Source: Clostridium_AT radicumherbarum (GTDB lineage Bacteria > Bacillota > Clostridia > Clostridiales > Clostridiaceae). From it: a stretch of DNA of 64,000 nt. The notes beneath the pieces are model-generated. The model was not told where the DNA came from, did not search any database, and saw only the letters and a list, made by a program, of their open reading frames with translations. This document shows positions 8,398 through 16,548 of this stretch, piece by piece (the first letter of the stretch is position 1; each line of letters opens with the position of its first letter). The position numbers and the translations under genes were made by a program. The stretch covers positions 558,001 through 622,000 of the forward strand of contig NZ_JBJHZY010000001.1 of the NCBI RefSeq assembly GCF_045310525.1, in the 5' to 3' direction.

Positions 8398-10581
8398 ATG
8401 AGTATTATTTATAATAATGAACATAAAATTTTTCATTTACAGGCAGGAGATACAAGCTATGTTATGAAGGTTTTAGAAGAAGGGTATCTTACCCATCTAT
8501 ATTGGGGAAGGAAGGTAAGAGACATAAGTGCAGAAGAGGCATTAGTTCTTGTTGAAAGATGTTCTTTTTCGCCAAATCCTAATCGGTTAAATAAATTACT
8601 TTCCTTGGATACCTTGCCTCAGGAATATCCTACCTATGGAAGCACAGATTATCGCACTCCTGCTTATGAATTGCAGCTTGAAAATGGGTCTACAGTAACG
8701 GAGCTTAAATATGAGACTCACAAAATTATAAAGGGCAAACCAAAACTTGAAGGTTTACCTGCAACTTATACAGAAAGTGATAGTGAAGCAGAAACACTGG
8801 AAATAGTCATGATTGATGAGCTAATTGGACTTAAGGTAATATTATCCTACACCATATTCGAAGAATATAATGTCGTTACTAGAAATGTTCGATTTGTGAA
8901 TAATGGTAATACAAAGCTCAAACTTCTTCGGGCTTTAAGTATGAGTATAGATTTTAATAGTGATATGTATGATTTTATACATCTTTATGGTTCTTGGGCA
9001 AGGGAAAGACACATTGAAAGAAGACCTCTCTTCCAGGGAAATCAATCAGTAGAAAGCAGGCGTGGTGCAAGCAGTCACAATCATAATCCTTTTATTTGCT
9101 TATTAAGTAAGGGAGCTTCAGAGGAATATGGTGATGTCTTTGGCTTTAGCCTGGTTTATAGCGGTAATTTTCTGGCTCAAGCAGAAGTTGCCGAGTATAG
9201 TACAACAAGAGTATCTATGGGAATAAATCCTTTTGACTTTTCATGGATATTAGCGCCGGGAGAAGAATTTCAAACTCCAGAGGTGGTAATGGTTTACTCA
9301 AGTGAGGGGTTAGGTCAAATGTCTAGGACCTATCATAAACTTTATAGAAACAGGTTGTGCAGAGGCAAATTTAGAGATGAAAAGAGACCTGTTCTAGTAA
9401 ATAATTGGGAGGCCACTTACTTTTACTTTAATGCTGATAAAATAGAAGGTATAGCTAAGGTAGGAAAGGAACTTGGCTTTGAACTTTTGGTATTAGATGA
9501 CGGCTGGTTTGGCAGACGAAACAGTGATACAAGTTCTTTAGGGGACTGGGTTGCAGATCCTAAAAAATTACCTAAGGGGCTTGAGGCTTTAGCTAATAGT
9601 GTTAATAATATAGGTCTACAATTTGGACTATGGTTTGAACCGGAGATGGTATCAACCGATAGCGATTTATATAGGCAGCATCCTGATTGGTGTATTCATG
9701 TACAGGGTAGAAGGCGCTCTGAGGGCAGAAATCAGCTGGTCCTTGATTTATCAAGAGAAGAGGTTTGTAATTATATTATTCATTCAATATCTTATGTTTT
9801 AAAATCAGCCCCAATTAACTATGTGAAATGGGACATGAATAGAAATATGACAGAAATAGGCTCAGAAAGCCTGCCTTATGAAAGGCAGAGAGAAACGGCC
9901 CATAGATATATTTTGGGTTTGTATAGAGTTATGGATAAAATAACTAGTGATTTCCCTAATGTATTATTTGAAAGCTGCTCAGGTGGTGGCGGCCGATTTG
10001 ACCCTGGAATGCTATACTATATGCCTCAAACCTGGACTAGTGATGATACTGATGCAGTTGAAAGACTAAAGATACAATATGGAACTAGTATTGTATATCC
10101 TTTAAGTACTATGGGAGCCCATGTATCTGCAGTACCCAATCATCAAGTTCACAGAAATACATCCCTTAAAATGAGAGGGGACACAGCTATGTCTGGTAAT
10201 TTTGGCTATGAGCTAGATCTTACAAAGCTTACAGAAGGGGAGAAGGACATAGTAAAAGCACAGATAGCTGAATATAAAGAATTACGAGAACTTATACAGT
10301 TTGGCAGTTTGTATAGGCTGCTAAGTCCTTTTGAAGGAAATGAAGCTGCCTGGATGGTGGTTTCAGAAGATAAAAGTGAGGCTTTCGTAGCTTATTTCAG
10401 AGTACTTGCAGTACCAAATGGACCAATCACTAGGTTAAATTTAAAAGGTCTAGACCCAAATAGAAATTATTCAATAGCCGGTAAGATTGGAGTTTACGGC
10501 GGAGATGAGCTAATGTATACAGGTCTAAGCATCCCTAAATTGCAGGGGGACTATCAAAGTGTTACATGGAGCTTAAAATAA
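8398..10581 (+). CDS. alpha-galactosidase, glycoside hydrolase family 36
   Basis: 727 residues, matching tetrameric bacterial GH36 enzymes (about 730). An N-terminal beta-sandwich precedes the TIM barrel. WEATYFYFNADK and LLVLDDGWFGRRN begin the barrel; the nucleophile is Asp479 in YVKWDMNRNMTE and the acid/base is Asp549 in TWTSDDTD. ESCSGGGGRFDPGMLYYMPQ is diagnostic. It hydrolyses terminal alpha-galactosides such as melibiose and raffinose in the cytoplasm, as no signal peptide is seen. With the beta-galactosidase and transporter it makes a galactoside-use module. The ribosome binding site is AAAGG with ATG at 8398. Confidence 0.94.
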   Translation: MSIIYNNEHKIFHLQAGDTSYVMKVLEEGYLTHLYWGRKVRDISAEEALVLVERCSFSPNPNRLNKLLSLDTLPQEYPTYGSTDYRTPAYELQLENGSTVTELKYETHKIIKGKPKLEGLPATYTESDSEAETLEIVMIDELIGLKVILSYTIFEEYNVVTRNVRFVNNGNTKLKLLRALSMSIDFNSDMYDFIHLYGSWARERHIERRPLFQGNQSVESRRGASSHNHNPFICLLSKGASEEYGDVFGFSLVYSGNFLAQAEVAEYSTTRVSMGINPFDFSWILAPGEEFQTPEVVMVYSSEGLGQMSRTYHKLYRNRLCRGKFRDEKRPVLVNNWEATYFYFNADKIEGIAKVGKELGFELLVLDDGWFGRRNSDTSSLGDWVADPKKLPKGLEALANSVNNIGLQFGLWFEPEMVSTDSDLYRQHPDWCIHVQGRRRSEGRNQLVLDLSREEVCNYIIHSISYVLKSAPINYVKWDMNRNMTEIGSESLPYERQRETAHRYILGLYRVMDKITSDFPNVLFESCSGGGGRFDPGMLYYMPQTWTSDDTDAVERLKIQYGTSIVYPLSTMGAHVSAVPNHQVHRNTSLKMRGDTAMSGNFGYELDLTKLTEGEKDIVKAQIAEYKELRELIQFGSLYRLLSPFEGNEAAWMVVSEDKSEAFVAYFRVLAVPNGPITRLNLKGLDPNRNYSIAGKIGVYGGDELMYTGLSIPKLQGDYQSVTWSLK

Positions 10582-10585
10582 GATT

Positions 10586-10620
10586 AGTGAGCCACGGGAA
10601 TTTTTCTCGTGGCTCATTTT
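10586..10620. terminator. bidirectional terminator between convergent genes
   Basis: The stem GAGCCACGGGAA (from about 10588) pairs with TTCTCGTGGCTC (to about 10616), 13 bp with one wobble, and is flanked by A- and T-rich tracts. It serves the alpha-galactosidase gene (+) and the aminopeptidase gene (-). Confidence 0.8.
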
Positions 10621-10626
10621 AGCATA

Positions 10627-12405
10627 TTAAATTTCTCTTGTCTCTTCCATTAGCCAAGCTTTCTCTTCATCATTTAAATGTGGAGCAAGCTTTTCAAAGA
10701 CAGCTTTATGATAATCATTTAGCCACTTAATTTCATTTTCAGCAAGCATCTCTTTATTAATTCCAGCTAAATCAATAGGACAATAGGTCACTGCCTCAAA
10801 TCTCATAAACTGTCCATATTCTGTTTCTTCATCATAAGAAACCAGCATCATGTTTTCTGTTCTCACCCCGTGCTTTTCTTCCTTATATATTCCTGGTTCA
10901 TTAGTAAGGATCATGCCTTTTTCAAGTATTATATTATTAACATCTTTTCTTATAGCTTGAGGCCCCTCATGAACATTTAATAAAAATCCAACCCCATGAC
11001 CTGTTCCACACTTATAATCCAAGCCTACTTCCCAAATAGGTTGTCTTGCTAATATATCTAAACTAGAACCCGTAGCTCCGTATAAGAATTTAGCTTTGCT
11101 TAAGGCTATAAACCCTTTAAGAACCAATGTAAAGTCTCTCTTTTCTTCTTCAGTAAGCTTTCCTAGAACTATAGTTCTTGTAGTGTCTGTGGTGCCATCA
11201 AGATATTGACCGCCTGAATCAACTAAGAAAAAGCCTTCTTCTTTTAAGGTATAGGCAGTTTCTTTTGCTGCCTTATAATGCATCATGGCTGCGTGGTCTT
11301 TATAGCCTGCTATAGTATCAAAGCTTGGACCGATAAATAATTCCTGCTGTTTTCTAAAGTCTTCTAATTTTTCCCCAGCAGAAAACTCTGTAATTTCTTC
11401 TTTGCCTACAGAGTCTTTAAGCCATTTTATAAACTTCACCAGAGCTGTGCCATCCTTTATTTCGCAGCTTCTTATATTTTTAATTTCCGTATCATTTTTT
11501 ATGCCTTTTAATTTAGTGGTAACATTAGAGCAAGCTGTTTTTGCTGCATTACTATTAATGGAATTAAATAGGGTGACATTAGTTTTATTTGCATCAAAGA
11601 TAATTCCATCTTTATCTTTAAGCTCTTGTAAAAATTGCTGTATTTCATTATAACCATTAATCTCTACATCATCATTCTCAAGTTCCAATTTAACATCGCT
11701 TGGAACCTTTAAAGCATCAACAAATAAATAACATTTGCTTTCGCCAACTATTGCGTTAGCTATTATCACTGGATTATTTGGCACATCATTTCCTCTTATA
11801 TTTAAAAGCCAAGCTATGTCGTCAAGTGAAGTTAATAAATAGTAGTTTGCGCCTGCATTTTTCATTTCATCTCTTACTACTTTAAGCTTTTCTACTCTTG
11901 ATTTTCCTGCATATTTTACCTCGTGTATAAAAATAGGACCTTTAGGTATCTCTGGTCTGTTTTTCCACAGCTCATCAATTAAATCAAGATCTGTCTTTAA
12001 GCTTATTTTCTTTGCTTTTAATTCTTTCTCCATGCTGTTTACCATATCTACTGAAAAAACACTTCCATCAAAACCAACTGTGCTGCCTTCCTTAAGAACC
12101 TCCTTTAACCACTCTGTATAAGAAGGTACACCTGGATCGGACATTCTAAATAATTTAATGTCAGAACCTTCAAGCTGTTTTTCCGCTTGAATATAGTATC
12201 TTCCGTCTGTCCAAAGGCCGGCATCCTCTAAGGTAATAACTACAGTTCCTGCTGAGCCTGTAAAGCCGGATATCCACTCCCTGCATTTAAAGTGGTCTGC
12301 TACATATTCACTTTGATGTGCATCAAAGCTGGGTACTATGTAAGCATCCATTTTATTGTCTTTCATTAATTGTCTTAACTTTTGAGTCCTTTCTTTAATT
12401 TTCAT
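10627..12405 (-). CDS. pepP: Xaa-Pro aminopeptidase (aminopeptidase P, M24B)
   Basis: 592 residues, the long three-domain form also known from eukaryotic aminopeptidase P. Two creatinase-like N-terminal domains are followed by a pita-bread catalytic domain. Metal ligands are visible in FLVDSGGQYLDGTTDTTRT (two Asp), CGTGHGVGFLLNVHEGP (His) and NEPGIY (Glu); the final Glu is in MRFEAVTY. It removes N-terminal residues preceding proline in cytoplasmic peptides. GGAGGT precedes the ATG, and the start overlaps the EutH stop by 4 bp, so it is co-translated with the permease and XRE-cupin regulator. A second copy lies at 32.3-34.0 kb. Confidence 0.93.
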   Translation of the reverse strand: MKIKERTQKLRQLMKDNKMDAYIVPSFDAHQSEYVADHFKCREWISGFTGSAGTVVITLEDAGLWTDGRYYIQAEKQLEGSDIKLFRMSDPGVPSYTEWLKEVLKEGSTVGFDGSVFSVDMVNSMEKELKAKKISLKTDLDLIDELWKNRPEIPKGPIFIHEVKYAGKSRVEKLKVVRDEMKNAGANYYLLTSLDDIAWLLNIRGNDVPNNPVIIANAIVGESKCYLFVDALKVPSDVKLELENDDVEINGYNEIQQFLQELKDKDGIIFDANKTNVTLFNSINSNAAKTACSNVTTKLKGIKNDTEIKNIRSCEIKDGTALVKFIKWLKDSVGKEEITEFSAGEKLEDFRKQQELFIGPSFDTIAGYKDHAAMMHYKAAKETAYTLKEEGFFLVDSGGQYLDGTTDTTRTIVLGKLTEEEKRDFTLVLKGFIALSKAKFLYGATGSSLDILARQPIWEVGLDYKCGTGHGVGFLLNVHEGPQAIRKDVNNIILEKGMILTNEPGIYKEEKHGVRTENMMLVSYDEETEYGQFMRFEAVTYCPIDLAGINKEMLAENEIKWLNDYHKAVFEKLAPHLNDEEKAWLMEETREI

Positions 12406-13496
12406 AATTCTACCTCCACTCCATTTAAGTTTAGATTTTTATTTTCATGTTCATATAGACATATAGCTAATACTATACTAATTATTCCAGCTGTAAGCTT
12501 AGATATTATAAAGGACCCTAACATTTCTGGAGCAATACCTGAAACAAAACCAAACTGACCTCCAAATACAAAGGCTCCACTCACTGCAAAGGCAGCACAT
12601 ACAACCTTGCCTTTAGGATTCATCTTTTTATAAGATCCAAATACCAAAAGATTACTAGCTAAGTTTCCTAAAATGCCAGCAACTGATGCTGAGTTAATTC
12701 CAAATTTATCTCCTATTTTTTCAAATGTTTTTTTAAAAACACGGTTTATTAGCTCCAGCATAGGATAAGCTCCACCTAAAACAATGGCTATTTTGCACAC
12801 TATACTTGCAGATTCGGAAAGGGGAGATAGCCCTTGGACAAAAGTAACTCCCAATATTGCGTTTATTCCCTGCAGAATTAATCCAATAATACTTAAACCA
12901 ATTACTAACTTTCCAAATAAATTAAAGCCCTTCATTAACATATTATTAAACTTTAATAGTCCAATTTCTAATGCTATTGCAAAAATAAATATAGGCACAA
13001 GGTTCCATATTAGGAGCCTTAAATTTATTCCCTGCCATAAACCAGCTGCAAGACATCCTATAGGAATAGTAGTTATTCCAATCATAATCCCTTTAGAGAA
13101 ATACTTTTCATCTTCTTTAGAAAGCATTCCTATGGCAACAGGTATAGAAAAACTAATAGTTGCACCTAAACTAGAGGCAATAATAACTCCTGAGAATATG
13201 CCCATTTCTTTAGTTAAAGCTAGCTTTGAAGCCATTTGATATCCTCCCATATCAATAGCAAATAAAGCTGCAGGAAACATGGAAGGATCTAAATTAAATA
13301 CTCTATAAATAGGAATAATAGCGGCAGATAAATAATTTGAAAGAATAGGAGCTAAGGAATATATACCTATCATACAAAGGCCCAAGGCACCCATGGTCTT
13401 TATACCTTCCTCAAATTTTCCACCAAGCTTTAAGGGACTTCCTAATATGTAATCAACTCCACCAATTACAAAAAAAGCTCCGATTAAATACAACAT
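12402..13496 (-). CDS. eutH: EutH-family permease (ethanolamine-type transporter)
   Basis: 364 residues and about ten hydrophobic segments. GALGLCMIGIYSLAPIL, FAIDMGGYQMASKLA and GILGNLASNLLVFGSYKKMNPKG match the EutH family, which carries ethanolamine across the membrane. The gene is wedged between an XRE-cupin regulator (1-bp overlap) and aminopeptidase P (4-bp overlap). No ethanolamine ammonia-lyase or microcompartment genes are nearby, so the substrate may be something else. Family assignment is firm; substrate is not. Confidence 0.85.
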   Translation of the reverse strand: MLYLIGAFFVIGGVDYILGSPLKLGGKFEEGIKTMGALGLCMIGIYSLAPILSNYLSAAIIPIYRVFNLDPSMFPAALFAIDMGGYQMASKLALTKEMGIFSGVIIASSLGATISFSIPVAIGMLSKEDEKYFSKGIMIGITTIPIGCLAAGLWQGINLRLLIWNLVPIFIFAIALEIGLLKFNNMLMKGFNLFGKLVIGLSIIGLILQGINAILGVTFVQGLSPLSESASIVCKIAIVLGGAYPMLELINRVFKKTFEKIGDKFGINSASVAGILGNLASNLLVFGSYKKMNPKGKVVCAAFAVSGAFVFGGQFGFVSGIAPEMLGSFIISKLTAGIISIVLAICLYEHENKNLNLNGVEVEL

Positions 13497-14101
13497 TAAT
13501 TTGTATCTCCAGCTGGGTTTGGCTTAGCATCAATTTCATGGGCAGCTGATCCTCTATAGCCATTTGGAGTATTAACAGCTAGTAATTTAACCTTTTTGTT
13601 AGTATAATTAGCCCAATTATGCCTTATATTTGAATTCATATGAATACTGTCGCCAGGATAAACTTCATATCTTTCACCATCTATGTAAATTGTTAATATT
13701 CCTTCTAACACATAAACAAACTCTTCCCCATCATGCTTATAGGATATGATTTCCTCTTCATTTTTTTGCGGAAGAATTTCTACAAGTCTTGGAACAATTT
13801 GTTTGTCTTCTAAGTTTGTACTTAAGCTATACTTAATAAAGCCACCTTCTTCTATATCTAGTATCTCTTGCTCATAGCTTCTAAGTACCATCTCTTCTCT
13901 TTTATGGGGATAATCAAAAAAATAGGTTAAATGCACTTCTAAAATCTTAGCTAATTTTTCTAATGAATCAACAGCAATAGTAGTAAGGCCTCTTTCTAAC
14001 TGAGATAAATATCCCACAGATAACTCACTTTTCTCGCTTAACTCCTTTAGAGTAATGCCCTTTTCAGTTCTTAAATTCTTAATTTTCATTCCTATATTCA
14101 T
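13496..14101 (-). CDS. XRE-family regulator with C-terminal cupin domain
   Basis: 201 residues. The N-terminal HTH_3 domain (about 5-60) includes GITLKELSEKSELSVGYLSQLERG, and the C-terminal cupin (about 115-185) has HDGEEFVYVLEG and YPGDSIHMNSNIRHNWAN, which bind small ligands. PuuR-like regulators with this layout repress amine or amino-acid catabolic genes. It is the first gene of a tight three-gene operon with the EutH permease and aminopeptidase P and is probably autoregulatory, with the permease substrate or a derivative as ligand. GGAG lies 7 nt before the ATG. Confidence 0.85.
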   Translation of the reverse strand: MNIGMKIKNLRTEKGITLKELSEKSELSVGYLSQLERGLTTIAVDSLEKLAKILEVHLTYFFDYPHKREEMVLRSYEQEILDIEEGGFIKYSLSTNLEDKQIVPRLVEILPQKNEEEIISYKHDGEEFVYVLEGILTIYIDGERYEVYPGDSIHMNSNIRHNWANYTNKKVKLLAVNTPNGYRGSAAHEIDAKPNPAGDTN

Positions 14102-14196
14102 AAATTTACTCCTGTATTATAATTATATATATTATACAATATTTATAACTTATAATATACATGTGTATGAAATTATTTCATTAATATGAATATAGC

Positions 14197-14288
14197 AGTG
14201 TGACAGTGGGACATTTCTTATGCCACATTGAAATGCATGCGATATAAGAAACATCCCATGCCACACTGGAAAAGTCCATTTGTCACAT
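14197..14288. repeat. REP-like inverted repeat cluster
   Basis: Two inverted copies of a ~25-bp unit face each other: CAGTGTGACAGTGGGACATT followed by TCTTAT near 14197-14221, and the complement of ATAAGAAACATCCC with ATGCCACACTGG near 14253-14280. A further TGGA/TCCA mini-hairpin with TTGTCACA follows. The GGGACnTTTCTT core is shared with the element at 5138. No gene is present between 14102 and 14344. Confidence 0.6.
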
Positions 14289-14344
14289 ACACTTAAGAAG
14301 TGTTACATATACTATATAAGAATATTTTAAAGGAGTTAATTATA

Positions 14345-14812
14345 ATGAGTAATGAAGGAGCACTTTTTGCATTTCTAGCAATATGGAGCTTTATATTTTT
14401 TCTTTTTTTAGCTATTGGTATCTTACTTTATATTTTTGCATCAATGGGACTATACAAATTAGCTTTAAATCAAAAATTAGAAAACCCATGGTTAGCTTGG
14501 ATTCCAATTGCTAATATGTATATACTAGGAAAGCTCATTAAAAATTTAAAGCTTGATACTTTTGAAATTCCAAATATTGAACTAGTCTTATCCTTAGGCT
14601 TTTTTGTAGTTGTGGTACTTAAATTTATACCTTTAATTGGTTGGCTTATTGGTGTAGCCTATGCAGTTTTATGTATATTATCTCTTTATAAGTTATTTAA
14701 GATATATAGACCTGATCAAGCTGTATTATGGATAATACTTAGTATAGTACTTCCTTTTATGGGCCCAATTTTTATTTATATCATAAGAAATGATTCACCA
14801 GTTTTGCAGTAA
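14345..14812 (+). CDS. small multi-span membrane protein of unknown function
   Basis: 155 residues from ATG 14345, which has AAAGGAG 7-8 nt upstream; the frame opens earlier at 14300 but without a ribosome binding site. Four hydrophobic segments lie at about 10-35, 75-95, 98-118 and 125-148. ENPWLAWIPIANMYILGK between the first two resembles the W-x-PI-N-Y signature of short uncharacterised Firmicutes membrane proteins. No catalytic motif is seen. It stands alone between a REP-like cluster and a structured intergenic region, and its function is unknown. Confidence 0.7.
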   Translation: MSNEGALFAFLAIWSFIFFLFLAIGILLYIFASMGLYKLALNQKLENPWLAWIPIANMYILGKLIKNLKLDTFEIPNIELVLSLGFFVVVVLKFIPLIGWLIGVAYAVLCILSLYKLFKIYRPDQAVLWIILSIVLPFMGPIFIYIIRNDSPVLQ

Positions 14813-14877
14813 ATAGATTTACCAAAATTATTTAAAAATGTAGTATAATAAGTAAAGAAATATTGAAAAAATTTTTT

Positions 14878-14971
14878 GACGCTGATAACGTAGAATTAAC
14901 TTAAGATAGCGGAAGTGTTTACGATAAATTCTACTTCCGTATTATTAAGTGATTTCTGCAAGTTCAGCGTC
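14878..14971 (+). ncRNA. candidate structured RNA with nested stems and possible pseudoknot
   Basis: Three nested perfect stems are visible: GACGCTGA (14878-14885) with TCAGCGTC (14964-14971); ACTTAA (14899-14904) with TTAAGT (14945-14950); CGGAAGT (14910-14916) with ACTTCCG (14933-14939). In addition GTAGAATT (14890-14897) can pair with AATTCTAC (14927-14934) in the inner loop, giving a pseudoknot. It precedes the YbaK-type deacylase gene by 55 bp. I do not recognise a known riboswitch class, and no strong T-run follows. Confidence 0.45.
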
Positions 14972-15026
14972 TAATGTTTTTAATTAACCTAAAGAATAAA
15001 CACAATTAACGAAAGGATGAAAAACA

Positions 15027-15500
15027 ATGGCAATTGATAGAGTACGTGAATCTTTAAAAGATTTTGGAAGAGACAAGGATATATTGGAATTTGAAACCTC
15101 CAGTGCCACAGTAGAGCTAGCAGCAATAGCATTAGATGTTGAGCCTGCTAGAATTGCAAAAACTATTTCACTTAAATCAGGAGAGTCTGCCTTGCTCGTA
15201 GTAACAGCAGGAGATGCTAAGATAGATAATAGTAAATTTAAAAGTGAATTTGGCTTTAAGGCAAAAATGCTTTCACCTGAGGAAGTACTTGAGTTTACAG
15301 GCCATGCTATTGGAGGAGTGTGCCCCTTTGGGCTTAAAAATAATATACCTGTTTTTCTTGATCTATCACTTAAGAGATTTACTACAGTTTTTCCAGCCTG
15401 CGGAAGCAGTAATTCGGCAATTAAGCTTACCTTAAGTGAAATAGAGGAGTATTCTAAAAGTAAAAAATGGGTTGATGTCTGCAAGAATTGGATAGAATAA
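15027..15500 (+). CDS. YbaK/EbsC-type aminoacyl-tRNA deacylase
   Basis: 157 residues, the usual length for the stand-alone editing domain. FETSSATVELAAIALDVEPARIAKTISLK opens the domain, and HAIGGVCPFGL and FPACGSSNSAIKLTLSEI are the conserved core blocks that shape the substrate pocket. The family hydrolyses mischarged tRNA (Cys-tRNA(Pro), or Ser/Ala species), correcting synthetase errors in the cytoplasm. It begins with ATG after GAAAGGATG. A structured RNA candidate lies just upstream, and the selenocysteine peroxidase gene follows after 79 bp. Confidence 0.88.
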   Translation: MAIDRVRESLKDFGRDKDILEFETSSATVELAAIALDVEPARIAKTISLKSGESALLVVTAGDAKIDNSKFKSEFGFKAKMLSPEEVLEFTGHAIGGVCPFGLKNNIPVFLDLSLKRFTTVFPACGSSNSAIKLTLSEIEEYSKSKKWVDVCKNWIE

Positions 15501-15579
15501 AGCTGTAAATTTTGAGTATAAGTATAATTGAAAAATAATTGTGCATTATATAAAATGGTAATAAGAGGAGGCTGATTAA

Positions 15580-16125
15580 ATGAGTATCTATGATTTTAAG
15601 GCAAATAACATTGATGGAGAAGAGATTAAGCTTGAAGAGTACAAAGGTAAGGTTCTCTTAATTGTAAACACAGCAAGCAAGTGAGGCTTTACACCACAAT
15701 TTGCAGGTTTGCAAAAAATATATGAAGACTATAAGAATAAAGGCTTTGAAGTATTAGGTTTTCCAAGCAATCAATTTCTAGAGCAAGATCCAGGAACTAA
15801 TAAAGAAATACATAACTTCTGTCAAATCAATTATGGTGTTGATTTTACTATGTTTGAGAAAATTGAAGTTAAAGGAGAAAATGCGCATCCATTATTCAAT
15901 TACTTAACTAGTAAAGCTCCTTTTGAAGGCTATGATTTAAGTTCTGAGAAAGGCAATTTTTTAAATTCCTTTTTAAAGGAAAAATTTCCTGAGTCTCTAA
16001 AAGGCAACGATATAAAATGGAATTTTACTAAGTTCCTAATCGACAAAGATGGGAATGTAGTAAGGAGATATGAAACTCCAATGGAGCCGGAAGAGATAGC
16101 CAAGGATATTGAAAAACTTCTATAA
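15580..16125 (+). CDS. glutathione peroxidase-family selenoprotein (UGA = Sec35)
   Basis: 181 residues if the in-frame TGA at 15682-15684 is read as selenocysteine. The context NTAS-K-U-GFTPQ aligns with the family active site, in which this residue is Cys or Sec, and the frame continues without interruption into the conserved LGFPSNQFLEQDPG (Gln) and KWNFTKFLIDKDG (Trp/Asn) blocks. AGAGGAGG precedes the ATG. A SECIS-like hairpin begins 18 nt after the UGA. The enzyme reduces peroxides, probably with thioredoxin as donor since clostridia usually lack glutathione. Annotation pipelines would truncate it to begin at 15709. Confidence 0.88.
15682..15715 (+). promoter_or_regulatory. SECIS-like element of the peroxidase selenoprotein gene
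   Basis: TTTGCA (15700-15705) pairs with TGCAAA (15710-15715) around the loop GGTT. Bacterial SECIS loops carry a GG/GGU apical motif recognised by SelB. The first loop G lies 24 nt from the U of the UGA at 15682. Confidence 0.7.
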
Positions 16126-16202
16126 AGTAACTTTTATCTTGTTTCTAGAGAATAAAACCATGTTTCCTGGGAAAGCTAATGCAAGAAAGGGGCATGAGTT
16201 TT

Positions 16203-16355
16203 ATGGATGAAAAGAAACCTAAACATGAAGCTGCTATGGAAGAGGCAAAAGATATGCTTTCAAAAGGTGTAGGTATGTCTGAAATAGAAAATCTCACAGG
16301 ACTTGATGAGAGAAACATTAACAAAGCTAGAAGAAAAGTTGAAGATAGAGATTAA
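16203..16355 (+). CDS. small charged protein of unknown function (50 residues)
   Basis: MDEKKPKHEAAMEEAKDMLS begins a 50-residue highly charged helical protein; the second half, SEIENLTGLDERNINKARRK, reads like a small helix-turn-helix. AAAGGGG lies 10 nt upstream of ATG 16203; an in-frame ATG at 16194 is only 1 nt from it. A strong terminator follows. The pattern of a clean Shine-Dalgarno, a dense codon-like sequence and a terminator supports a real gene, but I do not recognise the family. Confidence 0.6.
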   Translation: MDEKKPKHEAAMEEAKDMLSKGVGMSEIENLTGLDERNINKARRKVEDRD

Positions 16356-16402
16356 TTAATTTGACTAGAATACTTTACCATAGTTATATTAATACCTAAG
16401 TA

Positions 16403-16438
16403 GAAAGAGGAGATTTTAATTCTCCTCTTTCTTCATTT
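16403..16438 (+). terminator. rho-independent terminator
   Basis: GAAAGAGGAGA (16403-16413) pairs with TCTCCTCTTTC (16421-16431), an 11-bp perfect stem, followed by TTCATTTTTTT. Confidence 0.8.
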
Positions 16439-16548
16439 TTTTGTTACACATTTTTTATTTTTTCGACACTGAACTGCCATAATGACTTTTTAAAATAAAT
16501 AAGTAGCATCAGAAAAAATACATACTTAATTATTTACAGGAGGACATA

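Noticed and set aside
15580..15708. Glutathione peroxidase as a pseudogene with premature stop
   Set aside because: The TGA is exactly at the catalytic residue, the frame is otherwise perfect, and two other redox genes in the window show the same arrangement with matching SECIS-like hairpins.
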